Source of the DNA: a virus
Direction: 5' to 3' (one strand)
Length of the DNA: 34,254 nucleotides
IMG/VR virus record: IMGVR_UViG_3300042559_000426
Span: 1-34,254 of that record
Below are positions 6,889 through 12,716 of this stretch, piece by piece; position 1 is the stretch's first letter; each line of letters begins with the position of its first letter. Position numbers and translations under genes: made by a program. The notes under the pieces were generated by a model. The model searched no databases and was not told the origin of the DNA. It saw only the letters and a list, made by a program, of their open reading frames with translations.

Positions 6889-6983
6889 CAGCGTCATAGG
6901 ACGTAAGTAAGATGCCGAACACGTCCACACGCTTCCCCGCTTAACAGTTGCATCGCACTGCCAACACGCATAGAGCACAGCGC

Positions 6984-7012
6984 AGGGGCCCCCAAGCCCC
7001 CTAGCCAAGCGA
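6984..7012 (+). ncRNA. GC-rich hairpin element, copy 1
   Basis: AGGGG (6984-6988) pairs with CCCCT (6998-7002) around a C-rich 9-nt loop, followed by AGCC and AAGCGA. The string AAGCCCCCTAGCC plus AAGCGA is shared with a second copy at 15833-15867, with a one-base indel between the two parts. Each copy lies downstream of a similar promoter. The orientation is taken from those promoters. Not a tRNA or a known riboswitch I can name; a regulatory RNA or processing/termination signal is possible. Confidence 0.4.
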
Positions 7013-7388
7013 TACTGACGACACTACTAAGGAGGTTATGGGGATGCTGTATACTCCGCCCTGAGATCTTCATTGTATCCCATAAAATGACAGATTTCAT
7101 AACATAATTCCGAACATACCCGAATTACTTCCCAAAATTCGACAGATTCATCAAGGTACAATTTGTGGAACATATGAGGGGGGGGGTGATTAACCTGTGG
7201 ATTGCATAGAGTTCAAAGTAGGGTGGGGATAATATATATATTTCACACGCTCCGACCGCAACACCGAAACGAAATTCTGAACCCAACCCCCCTTGAACAG
7301 CGTCAAAATGCGTGTGGTTTTTGGCGTTTTTGATATGCTTGTTACAGCAGTTAATTGAAGTAGTAGTTTAAGTTTGTGATGGTTTTTT

Positions 7389-7439
7389 GGAGGAGGAGGA
7401 GAGGGACAATCCCCTTCCCCCTTTTCCTTCCCCTTTCCT
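7389..7439. other. Purine tract followed by pyrimidine tract
   Basis: An uninterrupted 18-nt purine run of GGA repeats (7389-7406), then CAA, then a 30-nt pyrimidine run (7410-7439). GGGA/TCCC at the junction can form a small hairpin. Such tracts can adopt unusual helices and are found near origins or pause sites. Function not shown. Confidence 0.4.
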
Positions 7440-7632
7440 ACCCTATTTACCCTCCTATACATAAAGGCATTACATACCTTCCCATTGCCCCCGTTCCTGG
7501 AACGTATGTTTTTGGGCACGTTCTGCCGTGCTGTTGTGCAATTCTGCCCTGCTGTAAACTTTTTTTCGTCCGTAAACCCTTGATTTTGTTGGGGTTTCCG
7601 AGCGAGTTGCGATTTTCCGTAAAAATAATTCT

Positions 7633-7662
7633 TGCATATCCGAATTGATGCCGTAAGTTTGC
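7633..7662 (+). promoter_or_regulatory. Early rightward promoter
   Basis: TTG (7633-7635), spacer of exactly 19 nt, TAAGTTTG (7655-7662): the best match to the Bacteroidota housekeeping-sigma promoter in the window. Expected start about 7668. The leader is an unstructured CAA-repeat stretch before ATG 7705. It should drive the early operon that contains the four hammerhead ribozymes. Confidence 0.75.
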
Positions 7663-7704
7663 AATGTCAAACAACAACAACAAACCCCCTAAACAAAACA
7701 CGCT

Positions 7705-7968
7705 ATGAAAATTCAAGACCTTCAGAACTACGCCACCGCAAAGGGTATGAACTTTAGCCTGCTGACCAACGAGTTCGGTGAGCAGTATGCCGGCATTGAG
7801 TGGAAAAACAAGTACGTTTGGTACTGGTTCCGTGATGCAGTAGATTACACGCTGTTCACCGAGCGTTACTCACAAAACACAGGCCGCTCACAAGGCGCAG
7901 GAGTACGAACCGCTTGGCGTGCCGCTTGGAAAATTGAGCAGGCTGTTGAGGAGTTCACCAAAGGTTAA
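7705..7968 (+). CDS. First early protein, unknown function
   Basis: 87 aa, alpha/beta composition, rich in aromatic residues (KNKYVWYWFRDAVDYTLF). First gene after the early promoter, so probably made at the start of infection. Its last codons are ACC AAA GGT TAA; the GGTTAA forms the 5' strand of stem I of the hammerhead ribozyme that follows. No domain recognised. Host takeover or anti-defence is plausible by position only. Confidence 0.75.
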   Translation: MKIQDLQNYATAKGMNFSLLTNEFGEQYAGIEWKNKYVWYWFRDAVDYTLFTERYSQNTGRSQGAGVRTAWRAAWKIEQAVEEFTKG

Positions 7969-8014
7969 CTGACGAGGATTGAATATCCGAAACGGGCGAA
8001 AGCCCGTCTTAACC
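7963..8014 (+). ncRNA. Hammerhead ribozyme 1 (type I)
   Basis: Self-cleaving RNA. Stem I GGTTAA (7963-7968)/TTAACC (8009-8014); core CTGACGA (7969-7975); stem II GGAT/ATCC with 5-nt loop; core GAAA (7989-7992); stem III CGGGC/GCCCG with GAAA loop; cleavage triplet GTC, cut after C8008. All conserved hammerhead positions are present. The upstream stop codon TAA (7966-7968) is part of stem I. The cut leaves a 26-nt leader before ATG 8035. Confidence 0.95.
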
Positions 8015-8034
8015 AACACCTAAAAACACACGTT

Positions 8035-8349
8035 ATGAGCATTCACAAATTTGTAATCAAGTTCAGCAACCGCAAGAACAACAAATGCGTCAGTTTAATT
8101 GGTTACTTAAATGAGACAGGGTGGGGATTCTGCCAGTACGGCTCCTTCCGAAGTGAGCACGAAAGCAAGTACATCAATAGCACAGCGGAATTTATGTCGG
8201 CACTTGAAAAGTACCTATGCAATCCAAGCCTAATGATTTACAGCGTTCAAGTGGACGGCAATTTGCCTACAAAATTTCAGTATTGGAATGCCGAAGGAAC
8301 CCAGCAGGCACGTCAGGTTGTGGCTGAACTAATCGCAAAGGTTAACTGA
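8035..8349 (+). CDS. Early protein between ribozymes 1 and 2, unknown function
   Basis: 104 aa; starts MSIHKFVIKFSNRKNNK with a beta-rich N-terminal half and ends in a helix (QARQVVAELIAKVN). The leader CACGTT directly before ATG recurs at 8413. The stop TGA (8347-8349) lies inside the CTGATGA catalytic core of ribozyme 2, so a terminating ribosome would sit on the ribozyme. No recognised domain. Confidence 0.75.
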   Translation: MSIHKFVIKFSNRKNNKCVSLIGYLNETGWGFCQYGSFRSEHESKYINSTAEFMSALEKYLCNPSLMIYSVQVDGNLPTKFQYWNAEGTQQARQVVAELIAKVN

Positions 8350-8391
8350 TGAGTCCTAATTGGACGAAACGGGCGAAAGCCCGTCTTAACC
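8340..8391 (+). ncRNA. Hammerhead ribozyme 2 (type I)
   Basis: Stem I GGTTAA (8340-8345)/TTAACC (8386-8391); core CTGATGA (8346-8352); stem II GTCC/GGAC with loop TAATT; GAAA (8366-8369); stem III CGGGC/GCCCG with GAAA loop; cut after C8385 (GTC). Stem II differs from copy 1 with compensating bases. The stop codon of the upstream gene is U-G-A of the CUGA core. Confidence 0.95.
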
Positions 8392-8412
8392 AAAGCACTA
8401 AAAAAACACGTT

Positions 8413-8613
8413 ATGAAAAACTACAAAGAAGGAAACGTTTACCACCTGAACGGAGTTTACGATGGGTACAAAGTAACGTTCAAACAGCACCCTGAAGGAT
8501 TTTACGAAGCATATTCCAACGGACACCTCGGAGGCGCAACGTATTTCGGAACACTTGAGGAAGTAGAAAATTTCTACAACGACTGGATGGCCGAATTGAA
8601 CGCAAAAGGTTAA
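8413..8613 (+). CDS. Early protein between ribozymes 2 and 3, unknown function
   Basis: 66 aa, aromatic-rich, predicted mainly beta strands then a C-terminal helix (EEVENFYNDWMAELNAKG). The pattern YHLNGVYDGYKVTFKQHPEG followed by an acidic helix recalls small ubiquitin-like phage folds but I cannot assign one. The stop TAA (8611-8613) forms part of stem I of ribozyme 3. Confidence 0.7.
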   Translation: MKNYKEGNVYHLNGVYDGYKVTFKQHPEGFYEAYSNGHLGGATYFGTLEEVENFYNDWMAELNAKG

Positions 8614-8657
8614 CTGACGAGGCTTAAGTAGCCGAAACCCCTTCGGGGGTATTAACC
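8608..8657 (+). ncRNA. Hammerhead ribozyme 3 (type I)
   Basis: Stem I GGTTAA (8608-8613)/TTAACC (8652-8657); core CTGACGA (8614-8620); stem II GGCT/AGCC with loop TAAGT; GAAA (8634-8637); stem III CCCC/GGGG with a UUCG tetraloop; cleavage triplet GTA, cut after A8651. Stems II and III both differ from copies 1 and 2 while keeping pairing, and the triplet is an allowed NUH variant. Confidence 0.94.
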
Positions 8658-8680
8658 AAAGCACTAAAAACACTATCAAA

Positions 8681-8842
8681 ATGAAATCATTTATCTTAAC
8701 TACCGGCAAAATTGTAAAAGCGCAAAGCCGCTTGGATGCCCTTAAATCTCAAGACCTGTTCATCTACTGGAAAGGCAACAAGCCTTATGGCCTTGAATAC
8801 TACGGGGCAAAGAATGAAATCTACGCCAAACTTGTAAAGTAA
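8681..8842 (+). CDS. 53-aa early protein, unknown function
   Basis: Short ORF ATG 8681 to TAA 8840-8842, with the A-rich leader CACTATCAAA before ATG. Starts MKSFILTTGKIVKAQSRLDA and ends EIYAKLVK. It is followed after only 18 nt by the next gene with no ribozyme between them, so these two stay together on one cut fragment. Function not recognised. Confidence 0.65.
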   Translation: MKSFILTTGKIVKAQSRLDALKSQDLFIYWKGNKPYGLEYYGAKNEIYAKLVK

Positions 8843-8860
8843 TCTTAAAACACTACCAAA

Positions 8861-9040
8861 ATGAAAACAAAGCAAACCTACTACTTTTGGGTACACAACG
8901 GAGAGAAGTACGTTATCGTTGACGAAGTAATTTGCTCCCAACCTTGGCGAACCAACATATACAAATATATTGAGGATTCCTTTAATAAAGGCGTTATCTC
9001 TGAATTTGGCTACACCTACGACAAAGAAACCATCAAGTAA
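8861..9040 (+). CDS. 59-aa early protein, unknown function
   Basis: ATG 8861 to TAA 9038-9040. Starts MKTKQTYYFWVHNGEKYVIV and ends with GYTYDKETIK. The leader CACTACCAAA parallels the gene before it. The stop is 3 nt upstream of ribozyme 4, the only copy whose stem I does not contain the stop codon. No domain recognised. Confidence 0.65.
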   Translation: MKTKQTYYFWVHNGEKYVIVDEVICSQPWRTNIYKYIEDSFNKGVISEFGYTYDKETIK

Positions 9041-9043
9041 AAA

Positions 9044-9095
9044 GGTTAACTGAAGAGGATTGAATATCCGAAACCTGCTCCGGCAGGTCTTAACC
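9044..9095 (+). ncRNA. Hammerhead ribozyme 4 (type I)
   Basis: Stem I GGTTAA (9044-9049)/TTAACC (9090-9095); core CTGAAGA (9050-9056); stem II GGAT/ATCC with loop TGAAT as in copy 1; GAAA (9070-9073); stem III CCTGC/GCAGG with TCCG loop; cut after C9089 (GTC). The seventh core base is A here, C or T in the others, as expected for the one variable core position. Confidence 0.95.
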
Positions 9096-9109
9096 AAAAA
9101 AGTTAAAGA

Positions 9110-9289
9110 ATGAAAGCACACACCATCACCCACAACGGCAAGACCTTCTATGCTGTTCACGCCTTTTGGCCTGCCCGTTACCTGAAATCTTGGGCACTAC
9201 TTGACAACGAGGAATTGAAGACCAACAGCACTACGCTGTACTTCCGCACCAAGACCGCCCTTGTCCAACACGTTGAAAATAACTTCTAA
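9110..9289 (+). CDS. 59-aa early protein after ribozyme 4, unknown function
   Basis: ATG 9110 to TAA 9287-9289; 20 nt after the ribozyme 4 cut site. Starts MKAHTITHNGKTFYAVHAFW and ends with a helix TALVQHVENNF. No domain recognised. It is the last gene of the ribozyme-separated group; the following genes are joined by AAACAAAATG leaders instead. Confidence 0.65.
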   Translation: MKAHTITHNGKTFYAVHAFWPARYLKSWALLDNEELKTNSTTLYFRTKTALVQHVENNF

Positions 9290-9299
9290 TTAAAACAAA

Positions 9300-9746
9300 A
9301 TGAAAACAAAAGAATTTAACCGCATTGTAGACCTGATGGAGGAATTGAACTACGCCATCCTTGAGTATCAAGAAAAGGAGGATAGCGTAATCACCGAAAA
9401 GGTAATTGACCTTGCCCAAATGAAGCACGAAGCAACGGAATTGCAGGGCACTATTTTGTCTGCCGCAATCTCACTTGCGGAAGCCGGTGAAGCAACCAAG
9501 TGGGCACGTAAATGCTCCATCACAGGCCAAGGTATGAACGAGGGATGGTACTGCGAAGACCTTGGTACCTACTTCAAGTACGAAGACGATGCCCTGAATT
9601 TTGCACAGGAACATACCTACGCAGACCTTGAATGCGCCTATGCCGATGAGTTTATGTACTGGACGCAATGGGAGGATGACTCTGACTTTGAGTACGTTCA
9701 GGTTGGCCCAAAAGTTTGGGCGCTACTTGACTTTGAAGTTTATTAA
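9300..9746 (+). CDS. Early protein, helical N-terminus and conserved GMNEGWY patch
   Basis: 148 aa, acidic. The N-terminal half is helical (RIVDLMEELNYAILEYQEKE). The second part has CSITGQGMNEGWYCEDLG then YFKYEDDALNFA, a pattern seen in uncharacterised phage proteins where C-x-I-T-G-x-G-M-N-E-G may form a metal- or nucleic-acid-binding turn. The leader ends AAAACAAAATG. Function unknown. Confidence 0.7.
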   Translation: MKTKEFNRIVDLMEELNYAILEYQEKEDSVITEKVIDLAQMKHEATELQGTILSAAISLAEAGEATKWARKCSITGQGMNEGWYCEDLGTYFKYEDDALNFAQEHTYADLECAYADEFMYWTQWEDDSDFEYVQVGPKVWALLDFEVY

Positions 9747-9753
9747 AAAAAAC

Positions 9754-9784
9754 TTGCACAGGTAAGAATTAGTAACTACATTTG
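9754..9784 (+). promoter_or_regulatory. Rightward promoter inside the early block
   Basis: TTG (9754-9756), 20-nt spacer, TACATTTG (9777-9784). Expected start about 9790, giving a ~30-nt A-rich leader to ATG 9822. It lies in one of the few real gaps (75 nt) of the early block, which supports it. Confidence 0.65.
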
Positions 9785-9821
9785 ACAAATCAAAATAATT
9801 CAAACAATAAAACAAAATAAA

Positions 9822-10142
9822 ATGTTTAACAAGCACACCTGGGTTCAAGAGGAGCGAGACACCCTCCTTGAATATGCAAAAGACGGAGCAACACACGATG
9901 AGTTGCACGACCAGTTAATGTCAGACATCGATACGGCCTGCATCTACTATGCGGACTGCTTTGACATCATTAAAACATTAAGATTTACCGACTGGTCAAA
10001 GGCCGAGTTTGAGGTCAAGAATGTTACTGAAGCGGCATACTGCGCTCTTTATGAGTTGTCAAATGAGTGCATCGACATCGATGCAATCCTTAAAGAATCA
10101 GGAAATGCAGGAGCAACCAACGAACAAAAAACAAACAATTAA
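9822..10142 (+). CDS. Early acidic helical protein, unknown function
   Basis: 106 aa, strongly helical and acidic, with Cys residues scattered (DTACIYYADCFD; ALYELSNECIDID). The C-terminal tail is Asn/Thr-rich. First gene after the promoter at 9754; next gene starts 5 nt on. No recognised motif. Confidence 0.65.
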   Translation: MFNKHTWVQEERDTLLEYAKDGATHDELHDQLMSDIDTACIYYADCFDIIKTLRFTDWSKAEFEVKNVTEAAYCALYELSNECIDIDAILKESGNAGATNEQKTNN

Positions 10143-10147
10143 ACAAA

Positions 10148-10384
10148 ATGGAAAACACAAGAAAAATCATTGACCGCCTAAACGCTATGGAAGACCAAAG
10201 CGAATTTTACTACGGAGTGTTCTGCGTTGCAGACCGGATGCAGGCAAACGGCTACGAAGTAGAGGCATTGGACGAGTTCTTTTTTGACGCTAAAAATGAG
10301 TACACGGCGTTCTTATTGAGCGAGTTCAACGTGGACACAAAGAGCGAACTTGACTGCATTGATGACTATTTTTTTAACAAGTAA
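10148..10384 (+). CDS. Early acidic protein, unknown function
   Basis: 78 aa, acidic and aromatic (EFFFDAKNEYTAFLL; DCIDDYFFNK). Starts at ATG 10148 after TTAAACAAAATG. Helical with two cysteines. Function not recognised; part of the early small-protein run. Confidence 0.65.
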   Translation: MENTRKIIDRLNAMEDQSEFYYGVFCVADRMQANGYEVEALDEFFFDAKNEYTAFLLSEFNVDTKSELDCIDDYFFNK

Positions 10385-10395
10385 TTCAAACCACT

Positions 10396-10578
10396 ATGAA
10401 ACCATCTATCATTTTAGTCCGGACAGCCATCGCCCTGATGCTGTTGCTTACCGCCCGCTTCTTGGAAGCCTACGAGTACGGACAGGCCATCATCTGCACC
10501 TTTATCACCTTTGTACTATGCTTGGCGGACGTGCAAATTGAAATCATTTACGAACAAAAAAACAAATTAAACAAGTAA
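10396..10578 (+). CDS. Small membrane protein, two transmembrane helices
   Basis: 60 aa. Hydrophobic segments at about residues 5-20 (IILVRTAIALMLLLTA) and 29-46 (YGQAIICTFITFVLCLAD) would form a helical hairpin in the inner membrane. The C-terminus is basic (YEQKNKLNK). An early-expressed tiny membrane protein could act in superinfection exclusion or as a holin-like protein, but it is far from the lysin gene (13641) and there is no direct evidence. Confidence 0.65.
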   Translation: MKPSIILVRTAIALMLLLTARFLEAYEYGQAIICTFITFVLCLADVQIEIIYEQKNKLNK

Positions 10579-10583
10579 ACAAA

Positions 10584-10982
10584 ATGGAAAACGAAAAACT
10601 TAATCAAATGATTCAGGCCGCTATTGAGTGGGCTGGAAATGTTAACGGGAAGCAGGGGTTGTTTGACATATCTTATGCTATGGGACTTGACGAAACGCAT
10701 TGTTCCGGCTGCGAAGATGATACCCCGCACTTTGACAAATGCTGTGTTGTTTGCGGCCAGTACAACGAGCAAATGATTCAGGCCGATAAAGTTACTTTTT
10801 GGAGAGTTACCGAAATTGATTGGGACACTGATGGGAACTTTATTGCCCACCTACCTACGGAAAGGACAATTATGCTTCACGAAGGCCAAGATGAAGACGA
10901 TATTGCCGATATTTTGAGCGATAATTATGGATGGTTCATAAACTCCTTTAAATCCGAACAAATTGAAATGCCAACTAAATAA
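10584..10982 (+). CDS. Early protein with putative zinc-binding cluster
   Basis: 132 aa. Residues ~40-58 hold CSGCEDDTPHFDKCCVVCG, two CxxC-type pairs with a His between, consistent with a small zinc knuckle. The C-terminal half is acidic (GQDEDDIADILSDNYGW). Starts 5 nt after the membrane-protein stop with AAACAAAATG. Function unknown; a nucleic-acid or protein-binding adaptor is a guess from the cluster. Confidence 0.65.
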   Translation: MENEKLNQMIQAAIEWAGNVNGKQGLFDISYAMGLDETHCSGCEDDTPHFDKCCVVCGQYNEQMIQADKVTFWRVTEIDWDTDGNFIAHLPTERTIMLHEGQDEDDIADILSDNYGWFINSFKSEQIEMPTK

Positions 10983-10991
10983 GTAAACAAA

Positions 10992-11408
10992 ATGAAAACA
11001 CAAATCACCAACCAAGACCTGTTTAATGCAAAGCAAGTACAGGTTGACATCCACAACACAGGCAAGTCCTACAACGTATCCGTATCTTGGGTTGAAGAAG
11101 GGCAGAACCTACGCCAAGAGTGGGACGGAGAGTTTGGTCGCAACGACTTCTTGAATGAGTTTGGCTTCCAATTAGTGTCAGACCACGAAGCAGAAGAAGA
11201 AGAGTTGGTTACAATTTGGACTTACTACCACGGAACCGAAGCCGGTGCTATTGACTTCTTGGAGGAATGGTATGAACTACTTGGAACGGAGCCGGAAGGT
11301 AGTTTGACGAGCAATGGCTTCGGAGAAGAAGCGTGGTACTTTACTGCTGAAATTCCTAAATCGCTCGTGGAAAAATTAAATCTTGAAGAAGATTGGTTTG
11401 TAAAATAA
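10992..11408 (+). CDS. Early acidic protein, unknown function
   Basis: 138 aa, Glu/Trp-rich (EAEEEELVTIWTYYHGTEAG; DFLEEWYELLGTEPEG), strongly negative. Acidic proteins of this kind include DNA mimics in phages, but there is no specific match here. Leader AAACAAAATG, gap 9 nt to the previous gene. Confidence 0.65.
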   Translation: MKTQITNQDLFNAKQVQVDIHNTGKSYNVSVSWVEEGQNLRQEWDGEFGRNDFLNEFGFQLVSDHEAEEEELVTIWTYYHGTEAGAIDFLEEWYELLGTEPEGSLTSNGFGEEAWYFTAEIPKSLVEKLNLEEDWFVK

Positions 11409-11427
11409 TTCAAATAAAAAATAAACT

Positions 11428-11649
11428 ATGAAAATCTACATCCTCCACGAGGCGCACTCACTATGCGACTACAACGACCACGAGGCGTTCACCGAATACG
11501 AGGACGCAAGGGGATTGTTCGAGCAAATAAAGGCTTCGGTTGAGGCAAGGGAGCAAATCGAAGAAGTATACTCCGATGAGAACGATGAGTACTACGTTCA
11601 GGTGGACGGGGACAGCATCCGCCTCTACATCACGGAGCACCAGTTGTAA
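11428..11649 (+). CDS. Early acidic protein, unknown function
   Basis: 73 aa, starting MKIYILHEAHSLCDYNDHEA and ending with a beta-rich YYVQVDGDSIRLYITEHQL. It seems to be one compact alpha/beta domain with a helix in the centre (DARGLFEQIKASVEAREQIE). Function not recognised. Confidence 0.65.
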   Translation: MKIYILHEAHSLCDYNDHEAFTEYEDARGLFEQIKASVEAREQIEEVYSDENDEYYVQVDGDSIRLYITEHQL

Positions 11650-11684
11650 ACAAAAATTTAACTAACAAAAAAACAAGTAAAAAA

Positions 11685-12101
11685 ATGGGACGTTCAGTAA
11701 GTTACCTACCAAACGCACAGGCCGTTGTCTACTTCCAATTTGATGAAGAAGAACACGTCTTGTTTGACTACCTAATTGAGGACATACAGGAGCACGTTAT
11801 CGGCCTGTACCCAAAGTTTGAAACCACCGATGAGTGGGTCGGAGAGAACAACGTAATCCTCCGGGATGGAGTTGTTGAAATCGCCATCGCAGAGTACTGC
11901 GGAGTTGTGTCCCTGTCTACACGTATGGATGAAACCGATACAGCATACCTATCAAGCAAGGAGACACTTGCCTTGGAAGAAGATGCTGTTGAATGGATTG
12001 ACAAGCACTTCAGCCGTGCGGTTAAACCTTGGGCGCAGATGAAGAAGATAGGGTCTTTCAGTAACGGAGAAGCGGTATATGAACAGGTATTGGGCTCTTG
12101 A
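11685..12101 (+). CDS. Early acidic protein, unknown function
   Basis: 138 aa, starting MGRSVSYLPNAQAVVYFQFD; the spacing of strands and helices suggests an alpha/beta sandwich. The block YLPNAQAVVYF...EWVGENNVILRDGVVEIAIAEY also occurs in uncharacterised phage proteins. Ends TTGGGCTCTTGA just before the next gene. Function unknown. Confidence 0.65.
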   Translation: MGRSVSYLPNAQAVVYFQFDEEEHVLFDYLIEDIQEHVIGLYPKFETTDEWVGENNVILRDGVVEIAIAEYCGVVSLSTRMDETDTAYLSSKETLALEEDAVEWIDKHFSRAVKPWAQMKKIGSFSNGEAVYEQVLGS

Positions 12102-12105
12102 CCGG

Positions 12106-12399
12106 ATGGATAAAATTCTTGAGCACCTAACGCATCAAGAAATCTTTGAACTAATTGAAAACAAACTAAACTTAAAAATTCACGTTATGCTTACCACCGA
12201 AGAAAAAGTAAACAAGGTTACCAAGGGATTGAGCGAGGATATGAAACGCAGAGCCGTACACCATATCACGCAGGAACTATTCACGTCCCGCAACTGGAAC
12301 CGGGATGGCTATATGTACGATGGAGTGTTCTTCTCCAACGATGAGTACAATGCTGTTCACGATATGTGCATACCACGAACTGCCGCACTTGGGAACTAA
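12106..12399 (+). CDS. Early protein, unknown function; start uncertain
   Basis: 97 aa from ATG 12106. The frame is open to ATG 12079 (23-nt overlap with the previous gene). An internal ATG at 12187 is preceded by TTAAAAATTCACGTT, much like the leaders of the ribozyme-linked genes, so a 70-aa product is also possible. The N-terminal piece MDKILEHLTHQEIFELIENK looks like a real amphipathic helix, which favours the longer form. No recognised domain. Confidence 0.6.
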   Translation: MDKILEHLTHQEIFELIENKLNLKIHVMLTTEEKVNKVTKGLSEDMKRRAVHHITQELFTSRNWNRDGYMYDGVFFSNDEYNAVHDMCIPRTAALGN

Positions 12400-12716
12400 T
12401 GGCGAAGTTAACCTACAGCCAGCCAAAGACCGCATACATTGAGTGCGACCTCGGAGACCTTGACGAGTACCTGTACAGGCACAGGTCAAAGTACGGAGTG
12501 GAAACGGCAGATGGCCTTGAAATCTTCTGCGACAAACACTTTGAGTATGACTACGATATGACTATGGTAGCCGCTGTTGACTACTTTGAAATCTTGGAAA
12601 TGTACGACTGCATCACCTTGCAGAACACCACGCTGAACGGAATCAAAGCACGTACAGCACTTGGCAAAGAAATAATAATAGACACCTTAAACCATTACTT
12701 CAATGAACTTCTTTAA
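12399..12716 (+). CDS. Early acidic protein, unknown function
   Basis: 105 aa from ATG 12399, whose A is the last base of the previous stop (TAATG). An upstream in-frame ATG at 12366 would overlap the previous gene and looks unlikely. Contains GDLDEYLYRHRSKYGVETAD and a helical, Tyr/Asp-rich middle. Function unknown. Confidence 0.65.
   Translation: MAKLTYSQPKTAYIECDLGDLDEYLYRHRSKYGVETADGLEIFCDKHFEYDYDMTMVAAVDYFEILEMYDCITLQNTTLNGIKARTALGKEIIIDTLNHYFNELL

Larger units (their letters stand above)
6743..7704. other. Non-coding control region between divergent gene blocks
   Basis: A 962-bp stretch between the leftward late block and the rightward early block. It holds a leftward promoter, a 9-bp direct repeat, a rightward promoter with no gene behind it, a GC-rich hairpin element, a G9 run (7178-7186), a purine tract facing a pyrimidine tract (7389-7439) and the early promoter at 7633. 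Open frames here are on the minus strand, low-complexity or overlap these elements, so I do not call genes. A replication origin is plausible but no iteron array or DnaA-type box is clear. Confidence 0.6.

Noticed and set aside
6894-7100. 68-codon minus-strand frame
   Set aside because: It covers the GC-rich hairpin element, has no promoter or family resemblance, and its composition follows the RNA element.
7178-7186. G9 run as an assembly error
   Set aside because: Length may be miscounted, but it is in non-coding DNA with other G-rich tracts, so it changes no gene call; kept only as a structural note.
7190-7716. Minus-strand open frames of 66-109 codons in the control region
   Set aside because: Low-complexity Pro/Lys/Thr-rich products, no A-rich start leader, overlap with promoter and tract sequences, and against the transcription direction.
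7963-9095. The repeated GC hairpins followed by TC/TTAACC taken as transcription terminators or a CRISPR-like repeat
   Set aside because: No T-run follows the hairpins, the units are 260-440 bp apart with genes between, and every base of the hammerhead core is in place; terminators would also cut off the whole early operon.
8398-9160. Two minus-strand frames of 103 and 154 codons opposite the early genes
   Set aside because: They are antisense to several well-spaced small genes and three ribozymes; hydrophobic products are a by-product of reading A/T-rich codons backwards.
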